DNA of 64,000 nt, taken from contig JAIQDT010006438.1 of assembly GCA_021521415.1 (NCBI GenBank), positions 62,001 to 126,000 on the forward strand. The letters are read 5' to 3'. This DNA comes from Bidens hawaiensis. Taxonomy: Eukaryota > Streptophyta > Magnoliopsida > Asterales > Asteraceae. A model generated the notes under the pieces. That model made no database searches. It was not told where the DNA came from and saw only the letters and a program-made list of their open reading frames with translations. A program made the translations under genes and the position numbers. Positions 44,172-56,491 of this stretch are shown here, one piece after another (position 1 is the first letter of the stretch; the number at the start of each line of letters is the position of its first letter).

Positions 44172-44550
44172 TAATTAATAAGTGTAGATATTTACAAATT
44201 TGAAAACAAATGTAATATTTTATTAAGTAAAAATATATTTAAATAGATTAATAACTTATTTAAAATCCACCAAATATTTTAGATTTTTTTTCATATGTGA
44301 CATGTCTATAGATATGTTAAAGAGTAATTACATGTATAGGTAAAACCATAGAAGTTACTTCAAACATTGTTCGTGTATCTACTATGACTCGTGTATCTCG
44401 ACTCACTACAAATCCATTAAATACATGTGTGTTTCTACATGAATTATAATGTTTGTGGATTTGGTATTGATAGATGCTCGTTTTCAAAATTTCATGTTTT
44501 AAATAGACGTATTTATGCAAAGAAAAGCCTGTCATAACTCGTAAGCTGAC

Positions 44551-45526
44551 TGAAGAGGTAGGTCCCCGCAAAGCCCAGTTGGACCCGCAAGACACACCTT
44601 GATAGGGTACGTCTGCGCAAAGACCAACTTGTTCCGCAAGACCCACCATGCTCAGAGAGATGAAGACCTTACACGCAGTAAGCCAGCTGTTCCCGCAGGA
44701 AAGCCTCCCTTGGTACAGTACCCTGCCTGTTCCCGCAGCTATGGGTACAAGCTGAGAAGGAAGGCTACCCGCACTAACAGTAAAGCTACACGCATAAGGC
44801 ACTAACTCTTAATACTTCAGCAATGTCACCTGAAGAAGGAATGAGCAAGGCGGGAATATTCCCGCCCAAAAGAGCCAGTCCGTATGCTTCTGGAAGATCT
44901 TTTGTACTATACCTGCCAAGGTATGGACAAAATAGACAAGATCTGACCAAAGCAGCCCATGAACCAATCACAGGGTGACAGCTCACCGACAATAGTACGA
45001 GGAGGAGCATGCTCCAGTACAAAATATCACTATCAGCCGCTGCCTACCCACCAACCCTCATCGTGGCACGTACATAGCCTGTAGTTGGTGGAAAAGGAAT
45101 AGTACACAGCCGGCCATGTCACTATCAGCCGCTGCCTACCCACCAACCACCAGCATGGCACGTACGTAGCCCACAGTTGGTGGAAAAGGAATATTATACA
45201 GCTGGCTGTACCTGCTTGGAAACCTACTTTCGGCTATAAATACTCCAACACCTTGGAACGGTATCATGACATATCATCTGATATTATCTTATCTTCCCTA
45301 GCTATTCTCTCAATATACACTTATATTCAGAGCAATCTAGTCTGATTCTCACGCCGGAGGGTGGTCACAAGGAGGAACCCCCCCCCTTCTCAGTGACGAG
45401 CTCACGGTGTCTGTTTTGCAGGTCATCAAAAGAATAACCATCTTTGCAGGACCTAACCCTCGTGGGAAACATCTACTTAACCCTAAGATTATCCATAATC
45501 CGCCGGGGTCACTTAGTGTTTCTTCA
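44551..45526 (+). repeat. 5' LTR of element B
   Basis: TATA box CTATAAATAC at 45234-45243. Two hairpin repeats in U3 carry CACGTAC instead of the G-box. A nine-C tract follows GGAGGAA. The primer-binding site TGGCGCCATCCGTGC begins at 45528. Confidence 0.95.
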
Positions 45527-45592
45527 TTGGCGCCATCCGTGCATAAAAGCTAGGACTAATTCTTTTTCAGTTTTTTCAAAACCTCTGGAAAG

Positions 45593-47872
45593 ATGGTTAA
45601 GGTTACTCCGATGCCAAGGCCAACGAGTGACCAAGAAACTCCAGTAACCACAACCCCAGCTACTGGGGGGAACACCTGCGAGTACACAATTTTTACGAAC
45701 ACTACCCCGGTTACCCAAGCCGGGGCAAGTGCAGTAAACAATCCTTCACTGGGATTCACCGATACCCAGTTGGAGAGACAACAGACGAGGCTCCCCCGCC
45801 AAACACTTGATCAAGTTAAAGCGTGGGCGGAAGCACGTCAGAAGGAATTCCAAGCTGAGTTGGATGAACGCTTACGTTCACTCCAACAGGCTGACGAATT
45901 CGGAAGCACTCGACAACAGCTCAACATGAGCAATGAGTGCGAGTACTTGGACGATGATTGGGAGGAGTCCGACAGTGACGCAAACCCTCGTCATAATGCG
46001 AAAGGGAAGTGCAAGGACACGGACTTCCAACCGAGAAGAAATTTTGGAGAAACCTTCAAACCAAGGAACGCGGGGGGAAACCCACGTGACTTCTCCAAAA
46101 CCTTTAGACCAACTGTTGCAAATGCGGGAATGTCCAAGTTTGAAAGGGACATTGCGGAAGCAATCGCCCCGAAGAGTGCCAAACAGATGTCCAACATCGG
46201 CACTTATGATGGTATATCCGACCCAGACGAGCACTTGAACAGATTCATAGCGGGGGCAACCGTCAGCAACTGGACGGAACCCACGTGGTGTTATATGTTC
46301 CAGATGACGCTTGTTGGAGCGGCCAGGGCGTGGTTTGATCGTTTACCGGTCCACCACATCTATGATTGCGCGGACTTCCAACACAAGTTCAGCCAGCACT
46401 TCAGTCAACAGAGAAAATATACTGAAGAGCAGTGGACGATCCTCAACTGCGTTAGAGAGGAGGATGAATCTTTACTAGACTTCATCACTCGCTTCAACTC
46501 GAAGAAGCTGAGTCTGGGCACCATAAGCGAAGATCTTGTTCGCGCCGCTTTCATCCAGGGCGCCGAATATCCAGAGCTTATCCGCACGTTGACGGGTAAA
46601 GACGGCATGCCATCCACATGGGATGCCATCATGACGGCGGCAAAGCGCTTTGCCGAAACAGAGAAGCAACTGGGTAGGAATCTTCCCCAGAGTACAAACC
46701 TCTACACGCAGAGGACTAGAGAAAACAACGTCCGGACCGCCCGGCAAAACAAAAAGAGGAAGCTAGGTATTTGGCAGTCAAGGGTAAACTTTGACACCTC
46801 ATCCAGCTCTCGCCCTCTAGTAGGCGGAAGGGATAACACGCACCCATCAAGCCGAAACCCCCGGTGGACACCACTCACCAAAAGCGTCACGGAGATATTT
46901 GCCACCGAGAAACTCCCATGGCCAAAAGCTCCAATGATCCGGCAACGACATAACACGGATCAGAGCAAATCCTGTGACTTTCACGGGACAAAGGGTCACA
47001 CCACTGAGGAGTGTACATCCTTGAAGGATATTATTGAAACATTCGTCAAGGATGGAAAACTTACACACCTTGTGGCATCAATCAAGAATGGAGGGAGGAA
47101 TGATAACCGATACAAAGGCAACGGACGAAAGCCCGTTGACATCAGCATCCACATGGTTCATAGTAACGTCAGAGGAAGAAAAAGACGAACGACAGAACCA
47201 TGCGCGTGGAAGGAAGCTGAGGTGCGCTTCCCGCGAGTGCCAGGAGGACCCAGCAAAGAAGGCCCTATCGTCATCAAAAGCCAGCTGGGGCACTACATCA
47301 CTTCCCGCACTCTTGCTGACAACGGTGCCTCGTCAACGGTTATGTACAGGCAGTTCTTCGACAAGCTAGACGACGAAGACAAGGAACGCCTGGAAACGGT
47401 CTACGCCTCGATGGAAGGGTTCGATGGCAGCACAAACACCCCCCTGGGTATCCTATCTTTCCCCGTCACTCTCACGGACGGGAAACACTCCCGCACAGAA
47501 GACGTGGACTTTGTCGTAATGAGGAAGCCACACCACACATACAACATTCTCTTCGGGAGAGACGGGATGGCAAGATTCAATGCCGTGGTATCTTCAGTCC
47601 ACGGCATGATGGGATGGCCAACAGCTGAGGGTGTAGCGATGATCACCGGTATTCCCCAGAATTTGGTGAGCGATAACGGCACCAACTTTGCTGACAAGAA
47701 GCTACAAAAGTGGCTGGAAGAACTTCAAATCACCCACACCTTTACCTCAGTGGCGCACCCGCAGGGTAATTGTGAGGTGGAAAGAGCAAATAAGAGCATC
47801 GTCGACGGCATAAAGAAAAGACTCTTGGAACACAGATCCGGCTGGGTGGACGAAGTTCCACACGTCCTTTAG
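45593..47872 (+). CDS. gag-pol: Gag-protease-integrase fusion frame (element B, RT/RNase H deleted)
   Basis: A 759-residue open frame. Gag core around residues 220-330 (AARAWFDRLPVHHIYD, YTEEQW, DFITRFN); zinc-knuckle-like CDFHGTKGHTTEEC at about 459-472; aspartic protease near 565-665 with ADNGASSTVMY (catalytic Asp in DNG) and the flap-region motif YNILFGRDGMARFNAV. At about residue 684 the protease-RT linker (VHGMMGWPTAEGVAMI) joins directly to integrase TGIPQNLVSDNGTNFADKKL, so reverse transcriptase, RNase H and the integrase zinc and first catalytic regions are missing, in frame. The second integrase Asp (SDNG) and the Glu (CEVERANKS) remain. A TAG at 47870-47872, where Trp (TGG) is expected, ends it. 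Confidence 0.9.
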   Translation: MVKVTPMPRPTSDQETPVTTTPATGGNTCEYTIFTNTTPVTQAGASAVNNPSLGFTDTQLERQQTRLPRQTLDQVKAWAEARQKEFQAELDERLRSLQQADEFGSTRQQLNMSNECEYLDDDWEESDSDANPRHNAKGKCKDTDFQPRRNFGETFKPRNAGGNPRDFSKTFRPTVANAGMSKFERDIAEAIAPKSAKQMSNIGTYDGISDPDEHLNRFIAGATVSNWTEPTWCYMFQMTLVGAARAWFDRLPVHHIYDCADFQHKFSQHFSQQRKYTEEQWTILNCVREEDESLLDFITRFNSKKLSLGTISEDLVRAAFIQGAEYPELIRTLTGKDGMPSTWDAIMTAAKRFAETEKQLGRNLPQSTNLYTQRTRENNVRTARQNKKRKLGIWQSRVNFDTSSSSRPLVGGRDNTHPSSRNPRWTPLTKSVTEIFATEKLPWPKAPMIRQRHNTDQSKSCDFHGTKGHTTEECTSLKDIIETFVKDGKLTHLVASIKNGGRNDNRYKGNGRKPVDISIHMVHSNVRGRKRRTTEPCAWKEAEVRFPRVPGGPSKEGPIVIKSQLGHYITSRTLADNGASSTVMYRQFFDKLDDEDKERLETVYASMEGFDGSTNTPLGILSFPVTLTDGKHSRTEDVDFVVMRKPHHTYNILFGRDGMARFNAVVSSVHGMMGWPTAEGVAMITGIPQNLVSDNGTNFADKKLQKWLEELQITHTFTSVAHPQGNCEVERANKSIVDGIKKRLLEHRSGWVDEVPHVL

Positions 47873-48322
47873 GCAAACAGAACGCTGAAAAAGGCAAGTA
47901 CGGGAGAAACCCCGTTCAGCCTCACTTATGGCACTGAAGCCATGGTCCCGGTCGAAATTGGTCTACCCTCACCAAGGGTCTTGACTCAGCCAGAAGACAA
48001 TGATGCAGAAAGACGGTTAGACCTTATGCTAATCGAAGAACGCAGAGACTTAGCCGCAGCGCGTGAAGAGAATTACAAGCGACAAATGCAAAAATACTAC
48101 AACACGCGGGTAAAACTCTGCAACTTCAATGTAGGAGACTACATATTGCGTAACAACGAGGCTTCGAACCAAGAGCGCCCAGGAAAGCTGGCCCCGATCT
48201 GGGAAGGACCATACATTATCAAAGAAGTTTTGGGAAAGGGCGCATACCGGCTCGAAAGGCTCGATGGCACCCCCATCCCAAGAACATGGAATGGAGCTCA
48301 ATTACGCAAATGTTACATGTAG
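47873..48322 (+). pseudogene. Integrase C-terminal domain, cut off by a stop codon (element B)
   Basis: Same frame as the upstream fusion, just after TAG. TGETPFSLTYGTEAMVPVEI and later VGDYILRNNEAS, APIWEGPYIIKEVLGKGAYR and LDGTPIPRTWNG are the usual integrase C-terminus. An internal ATG at 47942 could start a 126-residue product, but function is unlikely. Confidence 0.85.
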
Positions 48323-48540
48323 ATCAATTCCAAACTTGTAAAGAAAAAGGCCTAGAGCCACTTCTAATGGAAATGATTCTCCTTTATCACATTGCGTTGA
48401 TAGCCTTACCTTTATACTTATGAACTTTCCACACTGATATGCCGGTATTCACCGCATAAATAAGTGTGAAAATTAGTAAGTCGTTGCGTGTGAAAGGCGG
48501 CAAAACCCGCATAAGCATAAAAACGGTAAAAATTTCTAAG

Positions 48541-48690
48541 GAAAAGATGAGGAAAACCTTCACGCAGGTCAGATATAGGTAAAGTTTAGCCATCCTACTA
48601 AGTGAAAGTGACGGTCTTACCCGCACAATCACGAAAGAGGAAGCAAAACTTTAACCTATTATCTGCCACGTTGAAAGGTTAACTTATCCA
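48541..48690 (+). repeat. Single copy of the about 150-bp repeat unit (element B)
   Basis: AAGATGAGGAAAACCTTCAC and GACGGTCTTACCCGCACAAT match the amplified units of A (8477-8935) and C (59983-60275). A partial 228-bp-type unit (ATGCCGGTATTCACCGCATA) precedes it at 48439. Confidence 0.8.
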
Positions 48691-48876
48691 AAGTACTCAA
48701 AGAAATTGCTAAGTTAAACTAAAATATGCGTGAAACAAAACATATAAGGTTTACAAGACAAGGCATTAACAAATAATTTATATTCCATCAAAATTCAAAT
48801 ATTACAAGAATTGCTGGGCATATACCCGCATACAAAAATATAAATCTATTCTAACAGTGGGAAGGGATCTAAAGGA

Positions 48877-51800
48877 TCAAGCTTCAGGACCACTCCCGCT
48901 TGAACCCGCACCATCAGTTGAGTGTGGCGGTTCAAGGAAAGCCTTGAGAATAGCTAGCCCATCATCAGCAGCAGCAATCTCGTTCACCTTCCCCACCACC
49001 GGATGCGGGAAGACAGCATACTGATTCACTGCTTGGTCATAAGCAGCTTCAGTATCCACGTCATAAAGAGGGAAGTTGGAAGGCGGGATGCCTTGTTCAA
49101 CAAACCCTAGACCAAGCAGGAACCCAGCCTTTTCCCCATCCTCATGAGAAGCGTTGAAGGCTGCGCTCATAGCATCGTCATAGGATGTGTTCGTGAGAAC
49201 CCGATGCACAACCTACAAAATAAAAATATATTAAAAACTTTTCTAAGTATAAAGAAAAGCGTGAAGAAACTACGGAACTACGCATACCTGCGACAACGCT
49301 TCTCGTAGAAGCCACTCCTTGGTGACCAGAGCCTCCTGGAGGGCAGCTTGAGCTTCATCATGGGCGCGTTCGGCTTCGTTTTTAGTAAGGTTGGCAAGCA
49401 ACACATCTTTAGCTGCAGCCTCTTCAACGCCCTTCAGCTTACGCTCAGTGTGGTCAAGCATGCCCCTCTGGTCCAAGATCTCTTGGAGCTTCTTGGCGTC
49501 TTCCATGGCCAAGGCATCATGAGCCTGCTGGAGCTTCTCTAATCTGGCCTTAAGTTCTTCAACTTCAGTGCGTAGAGGCTCAGCAACAGCTTCAGCCTTG
49601 GTGGCCCTTTCGGTTGCGTTCCATGCAGTCTCCTTAGCCAACCTAAGCTGTTCGTTAATAGCTTGGGTAGCCTTGGAATGGGCCTCGAGTCGGGCCTGAA
49701 CTTCAACCTCGAGGGCCTTGAAGGCCTTTTCCTTCTCCGCAGCAATGGCGGCAAGTCTCCTGTTCTCCTCCCGGATAGCCCGCGCCTGAGCCACTTCCTG
49801 GCTACGCGCCGTCTTTAACTTGTCGTTTTCACGACAAAGCAACTCGACGCGCGGCTGCATCCGGACAAGGAGAATCCGAAGCTCATTCGTCAGCCTACCC
49901 TCCTGGTAGCTAGACATGGCTTCCCCCAACGCACCACTTGGGGCGGCGTGGCGTGCCCATTCGACACAATCCGCAGCAGTCCGGAGGGTCGTCCCCGGCG
50001 GATACTCCACCGAGGAGCGTACACCTCGTTGGAATCACGAACTGCAATAAAAAAAACAGTTAAAAAAAAAGATGATAAAAGGGATAAGGCCAAAATATCC
50101 CCACGCACCTGTAGGGTCGACAACAGGTCGATAGGCACCAAACCCATCACCTGAACCTAAAGGATATCCATCCAAAAGGTCAAGGAGATGGGAAGGAGGC
50201 AAAGATGGGCTAGAAGCCCCAACCCCGAACGTACCTGAGGGACCGGCCGTAGTCGCCGGCGCCAGAGGAGGCATTGTAGAGGCCCTTGCGGTAGAAACCA
50301 ACGGAGGTGAACTCACAACCGTGGCCGTCGCTGCGGAAGAACCCGCAGGAAAAACCACCGCCGGCTCAGTGAAGGATTCCGTGAAGATGGCACTGACAGC
50401 CGGTGAAGATGATGTTACAGTTGGAACAGTTGCCTCAAGGGGATGAGCAACTGAACCAATGCTGCAAACAGGCGCAGCCGCCTGGGTCATCGCCTCGGGT
50501 AGGTTGACCAAACCTACCGTCATGGGTCCAGAGATGCTCCTTCCCGCTCCACTCTGGAACGCGGTTGTATCCACGCCTGCACGAAGACAAGATATATAAG
50601 TTCTGACAGGCGGGGACGAACCCGATGGAGCCGGCCTCTTCATGCCGGTCACCGTCGTCGTACTGGGCTGCCCGGAGGTGACAGCTGTCTCAACCTCCGG
50701 AACAGTGGTCTCACTATCACCAGGGTTCCCCACTGCCTCCTCGCTCTCAGTCTCCGAGTCAGACCGGTTCCCCTGATCGGCAGTGGAGGCAACCTTCGAC
50801 TTGCCATTCGCGCCAGCAGCCTTCTTCTTCCTCACAAAGAAAGGACCATCTGCGGATTCCTCATCAGAAGATGACAAAATTAGAGGAATTCCAGCAGAGG
50901 TTTGAGCATGGAGAGGGCGGGGGTTAAAGAAACCCTTACCTGGCCGCGTGGCGCTCAGAATCTCGTGGTCTGGCGGGTAGACCTCCACAAACCGATCCGC
51001 CGTTTGCTCCAGGATGGGCAACTCGTTCTCATCAAGAGCACGAGTACCCAGCCGAGCGGGACCACCGCTCTCACGCGGTTGCAGAAGCGACTGCAAGTTG
51101 TTTCCCTCTGAAAATAAAAAGAAAGAAATGGTTAGAACAAAAACCCTAAATTAGCAAATAATATGAAGCATACCTTAAGGGATAGAGTTCAAACCGTATT
51201 CGAGGACGATGGGAATCTGTGGCGCCTCTGCCCCAGCACCTTTCCACACCCGGCTCATACCGAGCATCACCATCCCAGACTCCGCAAATCGGTAAACCGG
51301 AGTCTGGATCCGGGAGATCTTTGTAAACCATTCCGCCTCCTGGTAGTTGGAGGCGTGAAGGTTGGGGAGTGCTCTCCCGTTCTTTAATGTCATCGCAATA
51401 GGGACGACACGGGCAGAGATATAGAAGAACTCCCGCTTCCAAGACCGAAGACTGCGCTCGGTAGCACAGATCTTCAAACCCTTGATCCGAGTGACCAAGG
51501 TGTACTAGCCTTGGATGCACCTCCAAGAGTAGAAGGTCATCAGGCGGTCGACGCGGGGATCCACACCCAGAATGAGGCACACCCATTAAAAATGACGGAT
51601 CTTGGCGATCGCCATTGGGTGTACCTCCGTCAAGTGTACACCGTGTTTCTTCAAAACACTATGGGAACCTGAGATTCCCATAGATGAAGAATGCAGCATA
51701 CACCCCTATCTTGCCCTTGGGGGCATCGTACACCGTCTGGTGAGGCTCAGGAAACTCAGGCTCGAAAGGCTCGAGCATGAACTTCTTGACGATGTACTGA

Positions 51801-51934
51801 TAAAGGTCGACGGAAAGAGCACACTGGCACTCGCCAGCAGTACTCTTATCGTCCTTGTCAGAAGTGGACGTTGGGTTCTCGATATACACGTCGGACTCTT
51901 CGGCGGTGACTTCTGGATCGTGAAGGGAAGACAT
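48877..51934 (-). pseudogene. Antisense five-exon gene of element B, degenerate
   Basis: Same gene as in element C. Exons: 1 at 51174-51934, 2 at about 50600-51107, 3 at 50109-50576, 4 at 49288-50041, 5 at 48877-49212. Exon 1 starts MSSLHDPEVTAEESD and contains EPEFPEPHQTVYDAPKGKIG. A short deletion after YGNLRFP changes frame, and two further stops occur (before WVCLILGVDP, and TAG in place of Trp in CIQGWYTL). The intron between exons 2 and 3 has lost its donor but keeps TCGTGCAG. Exon 4 encodes a long coiled coil (about residues 45-240 of its frame). The open 353-residue stretch at 50035-51096 is exons 2 and 3 read through. Confidence 0.82.
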
Positions 51935-52054
51935 GTTGGGGATGGAAAGAAGAACGATTTCAGGAGAATGCTCGACAAAAGTTAGAGTATTCGCCGGAAA
52001 TCGCTTAGAAGAAGAAGGAAGTGAAAGTGTGAGTTGAGATGCATCCCCTCCTCC

Positions 52055-52064
52055 CTTTATATAC
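52055..52064 (-). promoter_or_regulatory. TATA box of the antisense gene (element B)
   Basis: GTATATAAAG on the minus strand, about 120 bp upstream of the start codon at 51934. The surrounding GCGATGAATTTAATGCGGAG is conserved in A and C. Confidence 0.7.
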
Positions 52065-52414
52065 TCATCGCAATGAATGCGATGAATTTAATGCGGAGGA
52101 GAGAGGAAAGCGCAGAAGCAATGAGAAAATGACACGTGGAAAGCAAGCTGGTAACAGCTGTCGACAGGACGCGTGCCGTAAAATTCGCGCCCACGCGCCC
52201 GAAAACTCGCGCCCACGCGCTTGAAAAAGCGTCTGGAATGACCATACAATGTCACGTCGCCATAACTTCCTGCATGTCCTGAAACTGTCAGAAGAAACCG
52301 TCGGAAGACGCTAACGTCCCTTCAACAGTTTGGACTGTTCTTATCCTTTCACCAACTCTTCGAATTTCAAAAAGATTCAAAAAGACTCAAAAATAAGAGG
52401 GAATATACCTCCTT

Positions 52415-52893
52415 ACCTTGGGAAGTAAAAAACCATAAGACAAGTGCGGGTACAGTGTCAAAGCGAAACCCTTCACATACTTAGCACTTGCAGGGAATTG
52501 AAGCCAAGAAGGATCTTATGGGCCGTGCTTGCGGAAAGGGAAATAACACCTCCGCATAGCGGGAACGTTGAGAACTAGCTTGTTTGAAACTTCAAGGCGG
52601 AATTGGTGGTTTAACATAACTGATCACTATGTCCAAAACTACCAAAACCTCGTGGAGAGCCTATACAAGTGAAACTCAACGCTCCCGACTTGCGGAGAGG
52701 TTAAACACCTACCCGCATCAAAACCAAAGATCAGGCAGAAAAGTCGGGAATTTCTGCAAGTGACATTAGGAAAACCGCGGAAAGAATCCCCACGGAAAAC
52801 CTTAAAAAACAAAAACCTCTTTCAAAACCCCTTGTTTAAAGTCCAAAAGTTCACCTCACTAATTCATGACAAGAACAATGGACTGGGGGGACT
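52415..52893 (+). other. Non-coding 3' region of element B with one 98-bp-type unit and the polypurine tract
   Basis: One unit CCTTGGGAAGTAAAAAACCA...TTGAAGCCAAGAAGG corresponds to the seven-fold array of element A. TGGACTGGGGGGACT at 52879-52893 precedes the 3' LTR. Confidence 0.75.
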
Positions 52894-53873
52894 TGAAGAG
52901 GTAGGTCCCCGTAAAGCCCAGTTGGACCCGCAAGACACACCTTGATGGGGTACGTCTGCGCAAAGACCAACTGATTCCGCAAGACCCACCATGCTCAGAG
53001 AGATGAAGACCTTACACGCAGTAAGCCAGCTGTTCCCGCAGGAAAGCCTCCCTTGGTACAGTACCCTGCCTGTTCCCGCAGCTATGGGTACAAGCTGAGA
53101 AGGAAGGCTACCCGCACTAACAGTAAAGCTACACGCATAAGGCACTAACTCTTAATACTTCAGCAATGTCACCTGAAGAAGGAATGAGCAAGGCGGGAAT
53201 ATTCCCGCCCAAAAGAGCCAGTCCGTATGCTTCTAGAAGATCTTTTGTACTATACCTGCCAAGGTATGGACAAAATAGACAAGATCTGACCAAAGCAGCC
53301 CATGAACCAATCACAGGGTGACAGCTCACCGACAATAGTACGAGGAGGAGCATGCTCCAGTACAAAATGTCACTATCAGCCGCTGCCTACCCACCAACCC
53401 TCATCGTGGCACGTACATAGCCTGTAGTTGGTGGAAAAGGAATAGTACACAGCCGGCCATGTCACTATCAGCCGCTGCCTACCCACCAACCACCAGCATG
53501 GCACGTACGTAGCCCACAGTTGGTGGAAAAGGAATATTATACAGCTGGCTGTACCTGCTTGGAAACCTACTTTCGGCTATAAATACTCCAACACCTTGGA
53601 ACGGTATCATGACATATCATCTGATATTATCTTATCTTCCCTAGCTATTTCTCTCAATATACACTTATATTCAGAGCAATCTAGTCTGATTCTCACGCCG
53701 GAGGGTGGTCACAAGGAGGAACCCCCCCCCCCCTTCTCAGTGACGAGCTCACGGTGTCTGTTTTGCAGGTCATCAGAAGAATAACCATCTTTGCAGGACC
53801 TAACCCTCGTGGGAAACATCTACTTAACCCTAAGATTATCCATAATCCGCCGGGGTCACTTAGTGTTTCTTCA
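52894..53873 (+). repeat. 3' LTR of element B
   Basis: 980 bp. Compared with the 5' LTR it has about eight substitutions and a 12-C instead of 9-C tract. Confidence 0.95.
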
Positions 53874-53878
53874 CTGAC

Positions 53879-56486
53879 CAAACTCAATTTGTATTTAATT
53901 TAATTAATAAAACATAGCTTTGTTTACGATACACGGATACAAGATGGATACAAGATATATATCTATATATTCGCGTATGACATGATTTTGGCGTTGATGA
54001 AATGAAGTTAGATATATGAGCTACCTTGGCCTGAACATAATTTCACGTGAATTTTGGAGGTTTATCACAAAATATACTACTTCCTTCAATCTTTCGATAT
54101 AAAATATACTAGTACTTCCTTCAACTTTAAAAAGATGCATGTCAACCAATTATTTAATACTACTTTAACTAAAATTTAAAGTCTTTGGACCATTAAGCTA
54201 AATCCCATATTCTCTATCCATTCCAGGATGAATTTGGATAGCAAAAAGAATATTATGAAGTTAATAATTACAAGTTGGAGGATTTGAAAGGCGAGAAACG
54301 AAAAACTACCCGGTGGTAAAGAAACAAAGATGGAAGATCTAATAGAAGATATTAAATCATTGGGTTTTTTATGAATTAGATATAGATCTAAAAAGTTTAA
54401 GGGAACTTGAAATGACTTGTGTAAAAATAGCCTTATGCAATTTTCTTTTTTTTGTTTGCTTCTCCGAGCTCTGTTAGAAGCTCAGCCACTGTTGGTTTGT
54501 AGGTTTTTAATCAAGTTCATTGTTCAAAAGGTTAAGTTAAATCCCATTACCATAAGATTAGAACAAACTGTAAGACTATGTGTTATGATTTTAATTAAAG
54601 TGTCACGTCATTATCATACAAGCAGCAGACTTTAACTAATTAACTAACTCAAAAATTAAGTGTAATAAATAGTTAGTCAAACAAGATTAAAAAAAACTAA
54701 TCAGTATATACCATACTATTTAATTAAATCAAAAGTTTATTTGAACCAAAACATATATTTGTGTTCTAAGCAATTTATATATGTCAAAAACCATTTTTTT
54801 ATTATTTAAACATTTAAGTCTATAACTTGCTAATTCAAATAAACAAGCAAAAGTCATATAATGAACAAAATTACAGCTGGATCACAAGTTTTTTTATGTT
54901 TGGTTTCATGGTTGATGGCCCCTATTGAAAACGATTGTAGAACAGACACCATTAATGGGCCCCACATGAACCGACCATTTTTAAAAGTAAAAGCGTTACA
55001 TTGGCTAACCATTATGGGTGTTGTCGTGGTTAGCCTTAGTCGGTAAATGATTTGGTTCTGTGGTTGGTTTTTTGTGACCGGCTGATGTAGATTGATAACA
55101 GCCTATTATTGTACATATTTATTTTATGACAATTACAAAAATTTACTTTAACTTAAGAGATATATGTTAAGAGTTGTGCATATGTAGTTCATTTTTGTAG
55201 TTTTGTTTACTTTTAGGTCTAAACTACTATCATTGCAAAATTTTGTAGAAAATAACTCATAAGTGCATTTTGGTAACATTTTTCTATTACAAAATTCAAG
55301 TTGTGTTTGATCTTGAGTAATTAGGTCTATAAAATGACTAACAGGCTAACAGCCTAACAGGTTTATAACTGTGAATTAGTTAAGCGGGTTTGTGATTTTT
55401 TGATGGTTTTTATCGGGTTTTAATTGTAAAGGATGAAAAATAAATAAATCTATGAATTAAAATTGCAATTTTTCTAGGCCATTTAAAGTGTCATGACTGA
55501 CTTAATACATGAGATAAAAACAAAAAACTATACATAAAAAGTTTAAACTTTTGGTCGATATCTCTGTTTTAGAATCGTAGCATATATAGAATCCTCCTGA
55601 AGTCTGAAATCCAAAGTCATTGAGTCATTCATATGAACCATGAGGGAAATCTTATAAAAAATATGATAGAGCCGGCCCTAGGTTAATTTTAATGTTTGGG
55701 TCCACTTGAATAATAGTCGAGTTGGACTTAACTTTAAAAAGAAATCAGGCCGGTTAAGCCAATAATGCTTGAGGTACATTTGAGTAATAATCGAGTCTGA
55801 CTTGAGAGCTCAAAAATACATGTCATAACTATGCTAAAAAGTTCAAGTTAACTTGCATTAATTAAAAGGTTGGATGGCTCATACATGTCAAGCAAACTAT
55901 TAATAAAATAAACAGTCAAAATAATGTACCAACACTTGTGTATAAATACATGCATGCTGATAAATAAATAACTAAACTTGATCTTATATAATACTATTGA
56001 ATAGTAATAAGCAAATTACTATGTTTAGTAAATCAACAAATTGACCAAAATAATTAAACAAAAAGTTAAGTACAAACACTGAAATACGTTCATAATTAAA
56101 CTTTACTCATTGTATTTTTTTTAAATAATAATATTATTCAAATTGTATAAAGTTCAACTCAATAAAATGACAAACTTAAATTATTCGAAGAATCTTGAGG
56201 ATTTGTTTTGTTTAGGCTGTAGAACATGTTGGACGGTGTCGCCATGTCATTCATGATGTGACATCAGTTTTATTTGAAAAACTAGTGTGGATTAATTTCA
56301 TTCATGAGTGAAATTAGTATACATGTTATCTAAAAACTATTAATATTTTAAAAATTCTAAGAAAATAGTTGGATTTAAAAACATATTGGTATCACATGAA
56401 CGGTTTAATGTTTTGGATTTAAGAACATAATCATGAAGAGAAGGAGAGGATGATATAATAATTTAATGACGGGATTTGAGTTAATT
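53879..56486. other. AT-rich intergenic DNA between elements B and C
   Basis: No gene, RNA or complete transposon recognised in 2.6 kb. Confidence 0.55.
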
Positions 56487-56491
56487 ATTAT

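Larger units (their letters stand above)
44551..53873 (+). mobile_element. LTR retrotransposon element B (Ty3/gypsy, Tat-like, RT-less)
   Basis: This 9323-bp element is flanked by CTGAC on both sides (44546-44550 and 53874-53878). The LTRs are 976 and 980 bp with TGAAGAGG...TTCTTCA ends; about eight substitutions and a few indels separate them. The internal region encodes gag, protease and the end of integrase in one frame; reverse transcriptase and RNase H are missing. A five-exon antisense gene fills 48877-51934. The LTRs are recognisably related to those of A and C but clearly diverged, so B is a separate subfamily. It keeps only about one copy each of the internal repeats that are amplified in A and C. 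Confidence 0.95.

Noticed and set aside
50035..51096. Independent 353-residue gene on the minus strand
   Set aside because: It is exons 2 and 3 of the antisense gene of element B read through an intron that lost its donor; element C shows the intron.
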